A DNA stretch of 34,879 nt from a virus (IMGVR_UViG_3300044630_000361:1-34879); one strand, 5' to 3'; positions 26,001-34,879 are shown, numbered from the stretch's first letter. The notes: generated by a model not told the origin, from the sequence alone. Translations and numbers: made by a program.

Positions 26001-29000
26001 AATACTATGCTTTGGACAGATTTAGAAAACGGGTATGTAAGAGGTACTGATATCTATCTTTCTGATTATGCAAGACCTGGCCTGTCTTCTATTATCCCAG
26101 TTGACATTAATGGTGATTTAAAAAACCCCAACACGTTTTTAGTTTCAGAAAACTCATACCAAAACAAAAAAGAAAAATGGAAGTTCGGGGATGTCGGACC
26201 AGCTGAGTTTGCATGGAGGTCTAGTTCTCAATATCCTTTTGCATCTTTAGCAGCCGCTGCTCTATTAAACCCTTGTTCATTCTGTGCTAATCTATATGAC
26301 GTTAGCAGATCAGACATTAACGTTACCGGACAGGCAACATATACAAGCGATGATCTATATTTAGATCCTAGAAAATTAGTAATTGAAGGGGAAGATAACA
26401 ATCAGATTGCAGGTTTTGGATCCTACGTTATCGAAAATGGTAAATCTAAAGACCAAAATTATATTACAAGATTAAGACAAGATCTTGAATATCTTAATTT
26501 TAATCTTTTCCATAAGGTTGGCGGCTTTGTCAGCAAAGAAAAATTACAAATTATTATTGATTCAGTAGACCCTACCTCTACAAGCCCGGGAGTTGTGTTA
26601 CCGTCTGAAGACTACTCACTAATTTTAAATGTAAGTAATCCTGTTAACACTGCTAGTATTTCTGGAATCATTGTTCAAAAATCTAATGGTAAATTTATTA
26701 TTAAAGGATACGATGTAACAAATCCATACTTTAAAATATTCCGTCCAATTGTTTCTTTTTCTTCTGGAGTTGTTAAAGTTGGCGGCACATCAGAAGAGTT
26801 TACTGAATGGTCTAACATAGTTAATAATGGTAACAATGGATTAAGTAGTGTTGATACTACCTCAGCGGAATCTACAACTGGCCGCTATTACAAACAAGGT
26901 CAACTAGTAAGATACAATAATAAATTTTATAGAGTTAAGATTGGACACAACGCAGGTTCTACATTTGATCTAACATTGTTTCAAGGTATTCCCACACTTC
27001 CTGTTAAGGGCGGCGCAACAGCGCAGCAACCATCAAAATTTGAAACAACTGTAACACAGATTCCTTATGGATCAGAATTTACAAATGTTCAAGAAGTGTA
27101 TGATGTAATTTTAGGTTATGGTGCATATCTAGAGAGTCAAGGATTTATATTTGATGAATTTAATACAGATTTAAATGAAATACTTAATTGGAAATTTACA
27201 GGAAAAGAATTCTTGTATTGGTCTACGCAAAATTGGGCCGACGGTAACTTAATTACATTAAGCCCGTTTGCAAATTATATCAAATATAATTTTCCAAACA
27301 CAGTAGTAGATAATATTTCTACAGGAAAATATGAATACAGTCTATTAAAGGCAGACGGTAAACCTTATCCTATTGATAGATTTACTATGTCTAGAGAAGA
27401 TACAATATGCACAATTAAAACTAGAGATGCAAACGAGGGCTTATTCTTTGCAACATTAAATTCTGTACAAAAAGAACACGGTATGGTGTTTAATAACTTT
27501 ACAGTATTCAACGATACTATCTATGACGTTGAGACAGGATATAAGCAACGAAGAATTAAACTTTCTGGATTTAGAACAAAAAACTGGAACGGAGATTTGT
27601 TCAGCCCTGGATTTGTATACGATAATGTTGAAATTACCGATTGGCAACCATATAAGAAATACTTACCGGGTAAAGTTGTAAGGTATAACGGTAGGTATTA
27701 CCAATCTTTGAAATCAATTAGTGCTAATGTTACGTTCAATTTCAACGAATGGGATCAGCTGCGAGACAAACCAGTTCCACAACTGTTACCTAACTTTGAT
27801 TACAAAGTTAATCAGTTTGATGATTTCTATAGTTTAGATATTGATAATTTTGATTATGGTCAACAGCAATTGGCGCAACATTTAACAGGATACACTCCTA
27901 GAATATACTTAAACAATATCTTTACTAACCCGATTAGTCAATATAAATTCTATCAAGGAATGATTAAAGATAAGGGTACTAAAAATGCAGTTGACAAATT
28001 ATCCAAAGCTAGTGAATTTACTAACAAGGGTGAGATTTCTTTTAAAGAAGAGTGGGCTTTTAGAATAGGCCATTACGGTAGTTTTGGTACTTTAAATGAA
28101 ATAGAATTTTCTTTAGAAGAAGGAACCTTTTTAGAAAATCCTTATCTAATTAAATTTGCCGATTTAGTACCAACTGATTCAAATCCTTTAGTTAATTATG
28201 TAATACCTTCAGACTTACTACTAACCCCAGTTGACTATTCACCTGCTGCTACTATCGATTCTTATCCTAGCACTTGGTTAGATAATAATTTAAAATTAAC
28301 CACAGCGGGTTATGTACGTCCTGACGATGTTACCTCTACTGCCTATAATAAAAACAGTCTGTTAGACATTGCTAATAATTCTGCAATACAAGACGGAGAC
28401 ACAATTTGGTTAGGTTTTCAAGAAAATGGAGACTGGACAGTATACAGATATGCAAAACAACTTGCTGAGATTACAGGAGTGTTTGTTAGTGCGCCAGGTG
28501 GCGAAATTACTTTTGTAACTGATGGACATCATAATCTTCAACCTGGAGATGTTATCTCTGTAGCAAGATTTAATAATCAGGTTAATGGAGTTTACATTGT
28601 TAACTCTGTTGTAACAATCAGTCAATTTACAGTTTCTAGTTCTTTATCCAGTATAGAAAATGAAGCATTATTAAATTACGGTGCCCTGTATAAATTTGAA
28701 GAAGCTAGATATAGTAATCTTGATGAGCTAGCAGCAGTTACTGATTTATTAAAATTAAATGCCGGTGATAAAGTTTGGATTGATAACGGAACTGGCGGCA
28801 AGTGGCAAGTTTACGAAAAAATTAAAAACTATTCTGCGGCAGTTTCAGATACAGTTAACACACCACCCGGACAGCAGTTCGGAACATCAATCTTTGCATC
28901 CGATGATAGCCCTGTAATGTTAGTATCTGCACCAGGATGGAAAGTTGACGGAACATTTAATTGGGGACGAGTTAAAGTCTTTAATAACGTAAACGGTATC

Positions 29001-32000
29001 TGGGCACGAAAATATGATTATATTTTAAATAGTGCTCAAAAAACATACGCCAGCGCAACTAGTTCTACACAGTTTGGTTATGCTTTACAATATGATATTG
29101 CAAAAAAGTTGTATGTAACTGGAGCTCCTGAGGCTACTTATGTTAGAGCAACTGGAACTAATGTATTAACTTTTAGTACTGGCACCGGATACGCTAGACC
29201 TTACATCAATGAAGGATTAGTTAAGATTGATAGTCGTCAAGAAGATTTTCCAACATTTACTGAAATTGTATTAACTAATACAGCTACATTAAGTAACTCT
29301 AGGTTCGGCCATTCTATATATGTAAATCAAGTTGCGTCTAATGTGTCTACAATGATGTTGGTTGGTGCTCCTGGAATCTCATCATCTATTAGCACAGGTT
29401 CTGTATATGCTTATGTTGTAAGTTTTGGTACAGGAACATTTACCTCTACGACTGGAATTTCTCGTGGCGGCCAGGGAATAGCCTCAGCAGTGTTATCTGG
29501 ACTAACAACAGCTGACAAATCAAATACATCTACTATTTCGTTAAGTTTTTCAAATCCTGAAACTTCGAATGGAGTTCCTGCAACTGGAATTATTAGCTGG
29601 TTAACTACTTCAACAACTGCTACTGCTACTGCTACTTCAATAATAATTACTAGTCCAGGATGGGGGTATTTACAAGCTCCAACAGTGTTAATTATTGGAA
29701 ATACTACCGGAACTAACGGAACAGTTACAACTACATTAAAGAATGAAACAGTAGTTAATGACCATCCAGAATTATTTGAAATTAAACCTAATTCAATATT
29801 GTATGCTGGGGATCAATGGGGACATAAAATTGCCGGATCACCTGATAGTTCAAGAATTGCAATTAGCGCCCCGGGTAAATTTAATACCTCTACCGGTGTT
29901 GTAGAAATTTTTAATAATAATTTACAATACCTACAAACTTTATCACACTTAACTGGTAAATTTGGATATGATGTTGCTATGTCAACAAATTACCTAATTA
30001 TATCTGCACCTGAGTTTAAAGAAACAAACGAACCTTACGGTAAAGTTGACATTTATAAACTAACTAATTTAACTTCTACAGGTACATATACATTAGTACA
30101 AACTATTGTCAATCCTCTACCTACCAATGATTTAAAGTTTGGTTACTCTATATCTATCAGTAAAGATGAAAAGACAATTGGTATCAGCGCTCTAGGCAAA
30201 ACTAGAAGTCAAGACCAAATATTTGATGAATATAATAATTCAGGTAAGACTACATTTGACAATAATTCTACAAAGTTTAATGAGTCGTTGCCGGATGCTG
30301 GAACAGTTTATTTGTACAATAAGATAGGCAACAAATTCATTCAAGCTGACGAATTGAACGATGTTAGGATAATTGAAGATGTTACAGAAGCATCTATAAT
30401 ACCTTTTGATATTCCTACACAAGCCCCAACAGCTCCTGTAATCACTAACATCGAGTTGTCTGAAAATCCTGCAAACATAGGAAATACCATAGTTGTTACA
30501 TTCCATACAGATGTTGATATTAAGTATATTATTGGACAAGTTGATGGGCTAACATATGGTCCTTACGGCGGCACAATTCAAAATTCTCCAAATCGTGATC
30601 ATTATTTTTATATTGATACTACTCGATTCCCTGCTGGCATTCGTAATTTGGTAATCTATGCTCAAAACGCATTAACAGACGTTTGGGGAGCTGGATATAC
30701 AACATTTACTTTAGAACCTGCAGTTTACACTATTTCTGCTGGTAGCAGATATGGTAGTGCAGTTGTAGTAACCAATAATGGTGTGTTTGTAGGAGCACCG
30801 ACAAATCAAAGTAATTTATTACCTGCTCCTGCAACTGATGCTTCTAGATTGTTTATCTTTAATAAAGTGAATACAAATTCTCTAAGCTGGAATGTGTTAA
30901 GAGAACAATCAGACTTAGTTGATATTTCAACAGTTGGGCGTGTCGCACTAATTGATACATTGAAAGAAGAGATTATTGATTATCTTGATGTTATTGATCC
31001 AGTTAAAGGAAAGATTGCAGGTATTGCCGAACAAGAATTAAAATATAAAGCCGCATTTGATCCTGCTACATATTCTATAGGACTTGCAGGCACAATTGTC
31101 AACACTGAAACAAACTGGTTAGATGAGCATGTTGGTGAATTATGGTGGGATTTGAGTACTGCTAAGTATACCTGGTATGAACAAGGCGACGAGATATTTA
31201 GAAAAAATAATTGGGGTAGATTATTCCCAGGTGCAAGTATTGATGTTTATGAATGGGTAAAATCAGATCTACTACCAAGCGAATGGGCTGCACAAGCTGA
31301 CACTACTAAAGGATTGACAAATAGTATTAGTGGCCAACCTAAATATCCTGACAATAGTGTTATCTCAGTTAAACAAGTGTTTAATAATGTAACAGGCGCA
31401 TTTGAAAATGTTTATTACTTCTGGGTTAAGAATAAAGTAACATTGCCTTCTGTTAAAAATAGAAGGTTAAGTAGCTATCAAGTTTCTAATTATATTGCGG
31501 ATCCCGTTGCTAACGGATTAAAATTTATTGAAATATTATCTCCTGACACTGTTGCATTTGCAAATGTCCAACCACTACTAGTTGGTAACAGAATTAATGC
31601 AAATATCAGTACTCATTATTATTCATCTACTCCTACTCACACTGAATGGTTGTTATTGAATGAAAGAGATCATACAAGTTTACCTAATACGCTCTTAGAA
31701 AAGAAATTATTTGACAGCTTATTAGGGCACGATAGTTTAGGCACAGTTGTTCCTAGTAAGAGTCTTACCTATAGAAATAGATACGGAATTGGAATTCGTC
31801 CTCAACAAACTCTGTTTAAAGATAGATTGGCAGCATTACGTAACTTAATTTCTTTTGTAAATTCTGTATTGCTTGAAAATAGAATTGTAGGAAATTATTC
31901 TTTTGAAAACCTTAACAAGGTAGAAGAAATTCCTGCATTACTTTCATACGAGTATGATGCAATAGTTGAAGATACCGCTGCACTTGATGAAGTCTTTACA

Positions 32001-34879
32001 GTTAACTATATACGTGCTAGCTTAGAATGTTATGCAGAAAACGGAAAAATAAAAAATGTAACTATTATTAATCCTGGTTTCGGATATACCATTGCTCCAA
32101 AGGTTAAAATTCTTTCAGCCGGCACCTCTGTGGGGGAGATTGTAACAGAATTAAATTCAGAAGGCAAGATAATTTCTGCAACTATTACTAATGTAGGAGC
32201 TGGATACCAAGACGGGCTTTTAAAAATTGAAGTTAGACCGCACACAATTATTGTTCAGGCTAACGCTGATTATAACGGAAGATGGACCAAGCACAGTTTT
32301 AATTATTCTTTAAGAGTATGGGTTCGAACTCAAACTCAAAAGTACAATACACCATTGTTCTGGAAAACAGTTGATTGGGTTAATAGTACCTATGATGCAT
32401 ATAAAACTGTAGGATACACTATATCTAATCTGTTTGAATTAGGATCGTTAACTTCTATTGCTAATAGTGACTACGTAAAAGTCAAAAATATTGGCGATGG
32501 AAAATATGCAATATTGCAAAAAGTAGAAGCTGCTGGAAATTATATTCCTTCATATGATATTGTCTACAGAGAACAGGGGACTATACAGTTATTAGATACT
32601 TTGTGGGATTACAGTTTAGGCAAGTATGCTTACGACAGTGCAACTATTGAAGAAACTTTATACGACCAAATTCCTGATCAAGAATTGTATTATATTCTTA
32701 CTGCCCTAAAAGATAATATTTTTATTAATTCGTTAAAAGTAAATTGGAATTTGTTTTTCTTTGCAGCAGTTAAGTATGCGCTAACAGAACAGAAATTATT
32801 GGACTGGGCATTTAAAACTTCCTTCATCAACGTCTTTAATAACATCGGTACACTTGATCAGCGTCCTGTTTATAAATTAAATAATGAAGAATATTTTGAA
32901 AGTTATATTAATGAAATCAAACCTTATCATACAAAGATAAGAAGTTATACTTCGATCTACGATAAGATTGAACAGTCTAATCTATACACAACTGACTTCG
33001 ATTTACCGTCTTACTATAATACAGTCAGCGACTCTCTTGAAGTAGTTGGGCTAGGTGATCCATTACTAGATACATATCCTTGGAAATCATGGGCAGACAA
33101 TTATAAATTCTATGTTGGAGCAATTGAAGTAGGATATGCAGGCACAGGATATACTCAAAGACCTACAGTAACTATTACTACTGCTACTAGTGACACTGGT
33201 TCGGGTGCAACTGCCGAAGCATACATTAGAAACGGTGAAGTGTACAAGGTGTTAGTAACCAATCCGGGAGCTGGATATGTAATTCCACCAATCGTAACTA
33301 TTTCTAATAGTAATGTAGGTAATGATCCTGCTAGGGTATCTGTTATAATGTCCAATGATACTGTTCGAAAAAATATTATTGGGATGAAGTTTGACAGAAC
33401 TTCTACAGTAGGTGACATTGTTGATTTAACAGTAACTGACGAATTTGTATGTGACGGAACATTGGACAAGTTTACATTAACATGGTTAGCAAGTCCAGAC
33501 AAACGTACTATTACTCCGTTATTAGATGGCAAATTAATATTTGGTGCAGACTATACTATTGAATATTATCAAGTTAAGGTATCTCAAACTGGTATAGATA
33601 TTCCTCAGGCGTTCCCAAGAAATTCTTGGGAAGGTGAACGAATGGTTGACCATCGTTATAAGTATTTCTTGAATACAGAACGATCAGGAGAACTACCAGG
33701 TTATATTCGACACTATGCTAAGTTTGTATTCTTAAATCAAGTTCCAACTTATGGACAAGTTTTTAAAATTACCTATAATAAGAATATTGATTTGTATAAT
33801 GCTGTAGATAGAATTAATAGTCTATATAATCCTAGTGATTTGATGCCAGGTAAAGAATTGCCCCTACTATTAAACGGCGCAGAATATCCAGGAATATCTG
33901 TTCAAGGCTTACTGTTTAATCAAACCCCTAACTGGGATAATACCGGTACAGGGTTTGATTCTGCTCCTTGGGGCGAAACTGTTAATAGTTATGCAGTTAC
34001 TAAACTTCTGGGAGATTTGGATGTAAATCAAACACAATTTACGGTCAGTTCTCTTGATGGAATTTTTGCAGGACAGACTATTGTTCCGTTAAACACCTCT
34101 ACTCAAATTTTTAAACCTACTACTATTGTATCAGGTGTTGGTCCAGGTAATAAAGTGTATGTTACTACATTAGACTTAGTAGATACACAAATAAAAAGAA
34201 TCTTCTCAACATATACAATTTCTGGGTTATCTGGTACTACTCTTGTCGGAAGCGGCGCAGAATTTAATATAATTGATACCGGCACTGGAACTTACAGCAT
34301 TTCAACAGTAACTAATAGCGGGTTGAACTATCGAATAGGACATAAGATCAAGATTTCAGGTTCAGCACTAGGTGGTGTAGATGGAGTCAATGATGCTATA
34401 ATTACAGTTGATAATAATTCTCCATCCCCAATTGTTGGCTATGCTAGTATTGTTGAAGGTACCGCCGCAGGCACATCTTATACAGTGTATACTAACATAA
34501 CAGGCACAAACTATCAAGTAGGTTCTAATGCTACTTTTGATTTAATAGTAGATAACACTGGGTATAACGTACGGGTTTCGTCAACTGGTACGGGCGGCGC
34601 AAATTATGTTTTCCGTGATAAAATTTTAATTGACGGAAATACTATTGGCTTTCGTAACACTGGTACTAATAATATTACACTTACTGTTAACGATTTAACA
34701 GATACCAGTATTCGTATTGTAACTTCTGAAGGCGTTATTCAATCAGGTTCTCCTGCTGGATCTACAATAATTATTAACACTAAGGATTCATTTAATACTG
34801 CTATCAGCGTAGGAGATTTAGTAGCGGTTGTAGGAGTTAATAGTCTTTACGGGTACGGAATTCGATCAGTTTCTACCTT
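23001..34879 (+). CDS. Giant multidomain baseplate wedge/tail protein, gp7 position (partial, at least 3959 aa)
   Basis: The ATG at 23001 opens a frame that remains open to the window end (3,959 codons plus 2 nt); the C-terminus is missing. The start is 1 nt after gp6 with GGA about 8 nt upstream, so translation is coupled. The N-terminus (MADIKKSVNLLPEYLRTDKN, then ERLDGFVGSKITPNYNPTTD) resembles very long structural proteins after gp6 in marine T4-like phages. Other regions: HDGSIIVAYGDYRDAIILEF (about 851-870), two V-x-x-RYN carbohydrate-module-like motifs (about 1290-1313 and 1553-1570), seven FG-GAP-like repeats (about 1960-2625) with an Ig-like insertion (about 2475-2573), several PG-x-GY-x-x-x-P repeats (about 2219, 3025, 3066, 3381, 3422) and two related beta units near the edge (about 3755 and 3846). 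By position it replaces T4 gp7 (1032 residues); homology to gp7 is not shown. It may also carry receptor-binding modules. Confidence 0.8.
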   Translation, partial: MADIKKSVNLLPEYLRTDKNSKFLSSTIDQFIQTPQVERLDGFVGSKITPNYNPTTDFYLDELSSLRNNYSLEPALVFKDANDNITDVVSYDDLINEIRIQGGKNSNLDSIFNSKFYSYDPLIDWDKLINFTNYYWLPTGPDVIALDVSETVNDIVGNSSYTMSNGYALSNGMKIEIASVVYIVEGVGSSINLINYALLDSYDRTATVFDEKFDNVEFDEFPFDGDKKLPLTPDYTTISRASADLNPWTRYNRWFHKEIIRATSEINNVPVIYPLEARAKRPIIEFKPNLQLYNFGKAGIKNIDLIDDTTTDAFATVDGTYGYYIDGVLLQQGHRVVFNVDTDIDVRGKVFSVNFDLTGEVPVLRLIGADDLIPNDRDSVSVNLGTEYYGTSWYFNVATSKWLYAQQHTKVNQPPLFDLFTNNGTSYTDISEANSFTGNQIFGYELGSGANDQILGFPLKYQNNIGAGSYLFKNYFMSESITLIDNNLSKTISTSITYLKLDDNLVNVWAESVNYKIPVLEIQTITTDTNTITVTCLDSPVDTNLVASVYVNNVKITSTASITSSKVELITSNTLLENDVVLLKIETDQVPNANGYYETPIGLTNNPLNGSPISLTLSELGDHLSTMVNKTSAYDGTNLRDLSDYTKYGSRLVINANPISFSQIFFGKKEHNVVDAIRAAGNQYDQFKMNFLRSLVQVDSQTSPADAVDSIIKTLNTAKDLKSPYQRSDMIGYGQNKVVRTFTVTDTFNVEYPIGFEFDLTRLSFQSVIIYVNDEQLIRDRQYTFNYIDGSVTLLLPLVIGDVIAIHCYSNTLGCYIPPTPSKLGLWPAYEPILFTKQTPANGLVESIRCHDGSIIVAYGDYRDAIILEFETRIFNNIKVSYDKNLFDMLAFCPAAFRERQYTVADVNGILINDFSRWAGKYGVDVSTNSTFNEGSAFTWNYVGTVDNLLDLEVSGSWKALFSYFYDTIRPNIAPWEMLGFINPPDWWASEYGVAPYTSSNTMLWTDLENGYVRGTDIYLSDYARPGLSSIIPVDINGDLKNPNTFLVSENSYQNKKEKWKFGDVGPAEFAWRSSSQYPFASLAAAALLNPCSFCANLYDVSRSDINVTGQATYTSDDLYLDPRKLVIEGEDNNQIAGFGSYVIENGKSKDQNYITRLRQDLEYLNFNLFHKVGGFVSKEKLQIIIDSVDPTSTSPGVVLPSEDYSLILNVSNPVNTASISGIIVQKSNGKFIIKGYDVTNPYFKIFRPIVSFSSGVVKVGGTSEEFTEWSNIVNNGNNGLSSVDTTSAESTTGRYYKQGQLVRYNNKFYRVKIGHNAGSTFDLTLFQGIPTLPVKGGATAQQPSKFETTVTQIPYGSEFTNVQEVYDVILGYGAYLESQGFIFDEFNTDLNEILNWKFTGKEFLYWSTQNWADGNLITLSPFANYIKYNFPNTVVDNISTGKYEYSLLKADGKPYPIDRFTMSREDTICTIKTRDANEGLFFATLNSVQKEHGMVFNNFTVFNDTIYDVETGYKQRRIKLSGFRTKNWNGDLFSPGFVYDNVEITDWQPYKKYLPGKVVRYNGRYYQSLKSISANVTFNFNEWDQLRDKPVPQLLPNFDYKVNQFDDFYSLDIDNFDYGQQQLAQHLTGYTPRIYLNNIFTNPISQYKFYQGMIKDKGTKNAVDKLSKASEFTNKGEISFKEEWAFRIGHYGSFGTLNEIEFSLEEGTFLENPYLIKFADLVPTDSNPLVNYVIPSDLLLTPVDYSPAATIDSYPSTWLDNNLKLTTAGYVRPDDVTSTAYNKNSLLDIANNSAIQDGDTIWLGFQENGDWTVYRYAKQLAEITGVFVSAPGGEITFVTDGHHNLQPGDVISVARFNNQVNGVYIVNSVVTISQFTVSSSLSSIENEALLNYGALYKFEEARYSNLDELAAVTDLLKLNAGDKVWIDNGTGGKWQVYEKIKNYSAAVSDTVNTPPGQQFGTSIFASDDSPVMLVSAPGWKVDGTFNWGRVKVFNNVNGIWARKYDYILNSAQKTYASATSSTQFGYALQYDIAKKLYVTGAPEATYVRATGTNVLTFSTGTGYARPYINEGLVKIDSRQEDFPTFTEIVLTNTATLSNSRFGHSIYVNQVASNVSTMMLVGAPGISSSISTGSVYAYVVSFGTGTFTSTTGISRGGQGIASAVLSGLTTADKSNTSTISLSFSNPETSNGVPATGIISWLTTSTTATATATSIIITSPGWGYLQAPTVLIIGNTTGTNGTVTTTLKNETVVNDHPELFEIKPNSILYAGDQWGHKIAGSPDSSRIAISAPGKFNTSTGVVEIFNNNLQYLQTLSHLTGKFGYDVAMSTNYLIISAPEFKETNEPYGKVDIYKLTNLTSTGTYTLVQTIVNPLPTNDLKFGYSISISKDEKTIGISALGKTRSQDQIFDEYNNSGKTTFDNNSTKFNESLPDAGTVYLYNKIGNKFIQADELNDVRIIEDVTEASIIPFDIPTQAPTAPVITNIELSENPANIGNTIVVTFHTDVDIKYIIGQVDGLTYGPYGGTIQNSPNRDHYFYIDTTRFPAGIRNLVIYAQNALTDVWGAGYTTFTLEPAVYTISAGSRYGSAVVVTNNGVFVGAPTNQSNLLPAPATDASRLFIFNKVNTNSLSWNVLREQSDLVDISTVGRVALIDTLKEEIIDYLDVIDPVKGKIAGIAEQELKYKAAFDPATYSIGLAGTIVNTETNWLDEHVGELWWDLSTAKYTWYEQGDEIFRKNNWGRLFPGASIDVYEWVKSDLLPSEWAAQADTTKGLTNSISGQPKYPDNSVISVKQVFNNVTGAFENVYYFWVKNKVTLPSVKNRRLSSYQVSNYIADPVANGLKFIEILSPDTVAFANVQPLLVGNRINANISTHYYSSTPTHTEWLLLNERDHTSLPNTLLEKKLFDSLLGHDSLGTVVPSKSLTYRNRYGIGIRPQQTLFKDRLAALRNLISFVNSVLLENRIVGNYSFENLNKVEEIPALLSYEYDAIVEDTAALDEVFTVNYIRASLECYAENGKIKNVTIINPGFGYTIAPKVKILSAGTSVGEIVTELNSEGKIISATITNVGAGYQDGLLKIEVRPHTIIVQANADYNGRWTKHSFNYSLRVWVRTQTQKYNTPLFWKTVDWVNSTYDAYKTVGYTISNLFELGSLTSIANSDYVKVKNIGDGKYAILQKVEAAGNYIPSYDIVYREQGTIQLLDTLWDYSLGKYAYDSATIEETLYDQIPDQELYYILTALKDNIFINSLKVNWNLFFFAAVKYALTEQKLLDWAFKTSFINVFNNIGTLDQRPVYKLNNEEYFESYINEIKPYHTKIRSYTSIYDKIEQSNLYTTDFDLPSYYNTVSDSLEVVGLGDPLLDTYPWKSWADNYKFYVGAIEVGYAGTGYTQRPTVTITTATSDTGSGATAEAYIRNGEVYKVLVTNPGAGYVIPPIVTISNSNVGNDPARVSVIMSNDTVRKNIIGMKFDRTSTVGDIVDLTVTDEFVCDGTLDKFTLTWLASPDKRTITPLLDGKLIFGADYTIEYYQVKVSQTGIDIPQAFPRNSWEGERMVDHRYKYFLNTERSGELPGYIRHYAKFVFLNQVPTYGQVFKITYNKNIDLYNAVDRINSLYNPSDLMPGKELPLLLNGAEYPGISVQGLLFNQTPNWDNTGTGFDSAPWGETVNSYAVTKLLGDLDVNQTQFTVSSLDGIFAGQTIVPLNTSTQIFKPTTIVSGVGPGNKVYVTTLDLVDTQIKRIFSTYTISGLSGTTLVGSGAEFNIIDTGTGTYSISTVTNSGLNYRIGHKIKISGSALGGVDGVNDAIITVDNNSPSPIVGYASIVEGTAAGTSYTVYTNITGTNYQVGSNATFDLIVDNTGYNVRVSSTGTGGANYVFRDKILIDGNTIGFRNTGTNNITLTVNDLTDTSIRIVTSEGVIQSGSPAGSTIIINTKDSFNTAISVGDLVAVVGVNSLYGYGIRSVST
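28878..30870 (+). repeat. Seven FG-GAP-like beta-propeller repeats in the giant protein
   Basis: Each unit begins FG or a variant and later has a GAP-like turn: FGTSIF...SAPGW...VKVFN (28878), FGYALQ...TGAPE (about 29074), FGHSIY...VGAPG...VYAY (about 29307), WGHKIA...SAPGK...VEIFN (about 29817), FGYDVA...SAPE...VDIYK (about 29964), FGYSIS...SALG...VYLYN (about 30138), YGSAVV...VGAPT...LFIFN (30750). Seven units are what a closed integrin-alpha-type propeller needs. Blades 3-4 and 6-7 are separated by inserted segments. Confidence 0.7.
34263..34691 (+). repeat. Two tandem related beta units at the visible end of the giant protein
   Basis: Units start FNIIDTGTGTYSIS (34263) and FDLIVDNTGYNVRVS (34536). 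Each continues with a G-x-x-Y step (GLNYRIGHKIKISG versus GANYVFRDKILIDG) and ends in an I/L-T-V strand. Spacing is about 91 residues. More copies may follow beyond the window. Confidence 0.5.

Overview
The window looks like the virion-structure and replication core of a marine T4-superfamily myovirus (Straboviridae/Kyanoviridae-like, perhaps a phage of Pelagibacter, a cyanobacterium or another marine bacterium). The basis is a set of recognisable T4-type proteins (portal gp20, recombination nuclease gp46/gp47, late sigma factor gp55, baseplate gp53, gp5, gp25 and gp6), AT-rich coding DNA, gene overlaps of 4 to 14 nt, AGGA-type ribosome binding sites, and T4-style late promoter boxes (TATAAATA or NATAAATA). 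No host gene, tRNA, integrase, CRISPR array or photosynthesis gene was found. The host cannot be named from this window.

Layout. Bases 1-6820 are mostly minus strand: the N-terminal part of portal gp20, a tape measure-like protein, and two Ala/Gly-rich proteins of unknown function. A two-gene plus-strand island at 3200-4296 (gp26-like plus a 75-residue ORF) sits beside the tape measure gene. It carries a T TTT TTC heptamer positioned like the -1 frameshift sites of tail-assembly chaperones. Bases 6852-7285 hold no supportable gene but are dense in stem-loops and end at a perfect TATAAATA late promoter. Bases 7286-11979 are a minus-strand operon read gp55, gp47, gp46, two small basic (histone Hc1-like) proteins and a GIY-YIG (SegE-like) nuclease, with a strong host sigma70-type promoter before gp55.

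From 12091 to the end everything is plus strand and builds the baseplate: a gp48/gp54-like tube protein, gp53, a very large gp27-position hub protein, gp5 with a GH19 lysis domain at its C-terminus, gp25, gp6, and a giant gp7-position protein that is still open at the window edge (at least 3,959 residues).

How they work together. Host RNA polymerase can read gp55 early. gp55 redirects polymerase to the NATAAATA boxes that precede the tail, portal and baseplate genes. gp46/gp47 process DNA ends for recombination-dependent replication, which in T4 is coupled to late transcription. The structural genes then build portal, tail tube with tape measure, hub (gp5 spike) and wedges (gp6, gp25, gp53, gp7-like).

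Most notable: the candidate programmed frameshift, a seven-unit FG-GAP-like beta-propeller with an Ig-like insertion in the giant wedge protein, a gp55 with a large internal insertion and no visible clamp-binding tail, the relocated GH19 domain in gp5, and the structured 430-bp gap.
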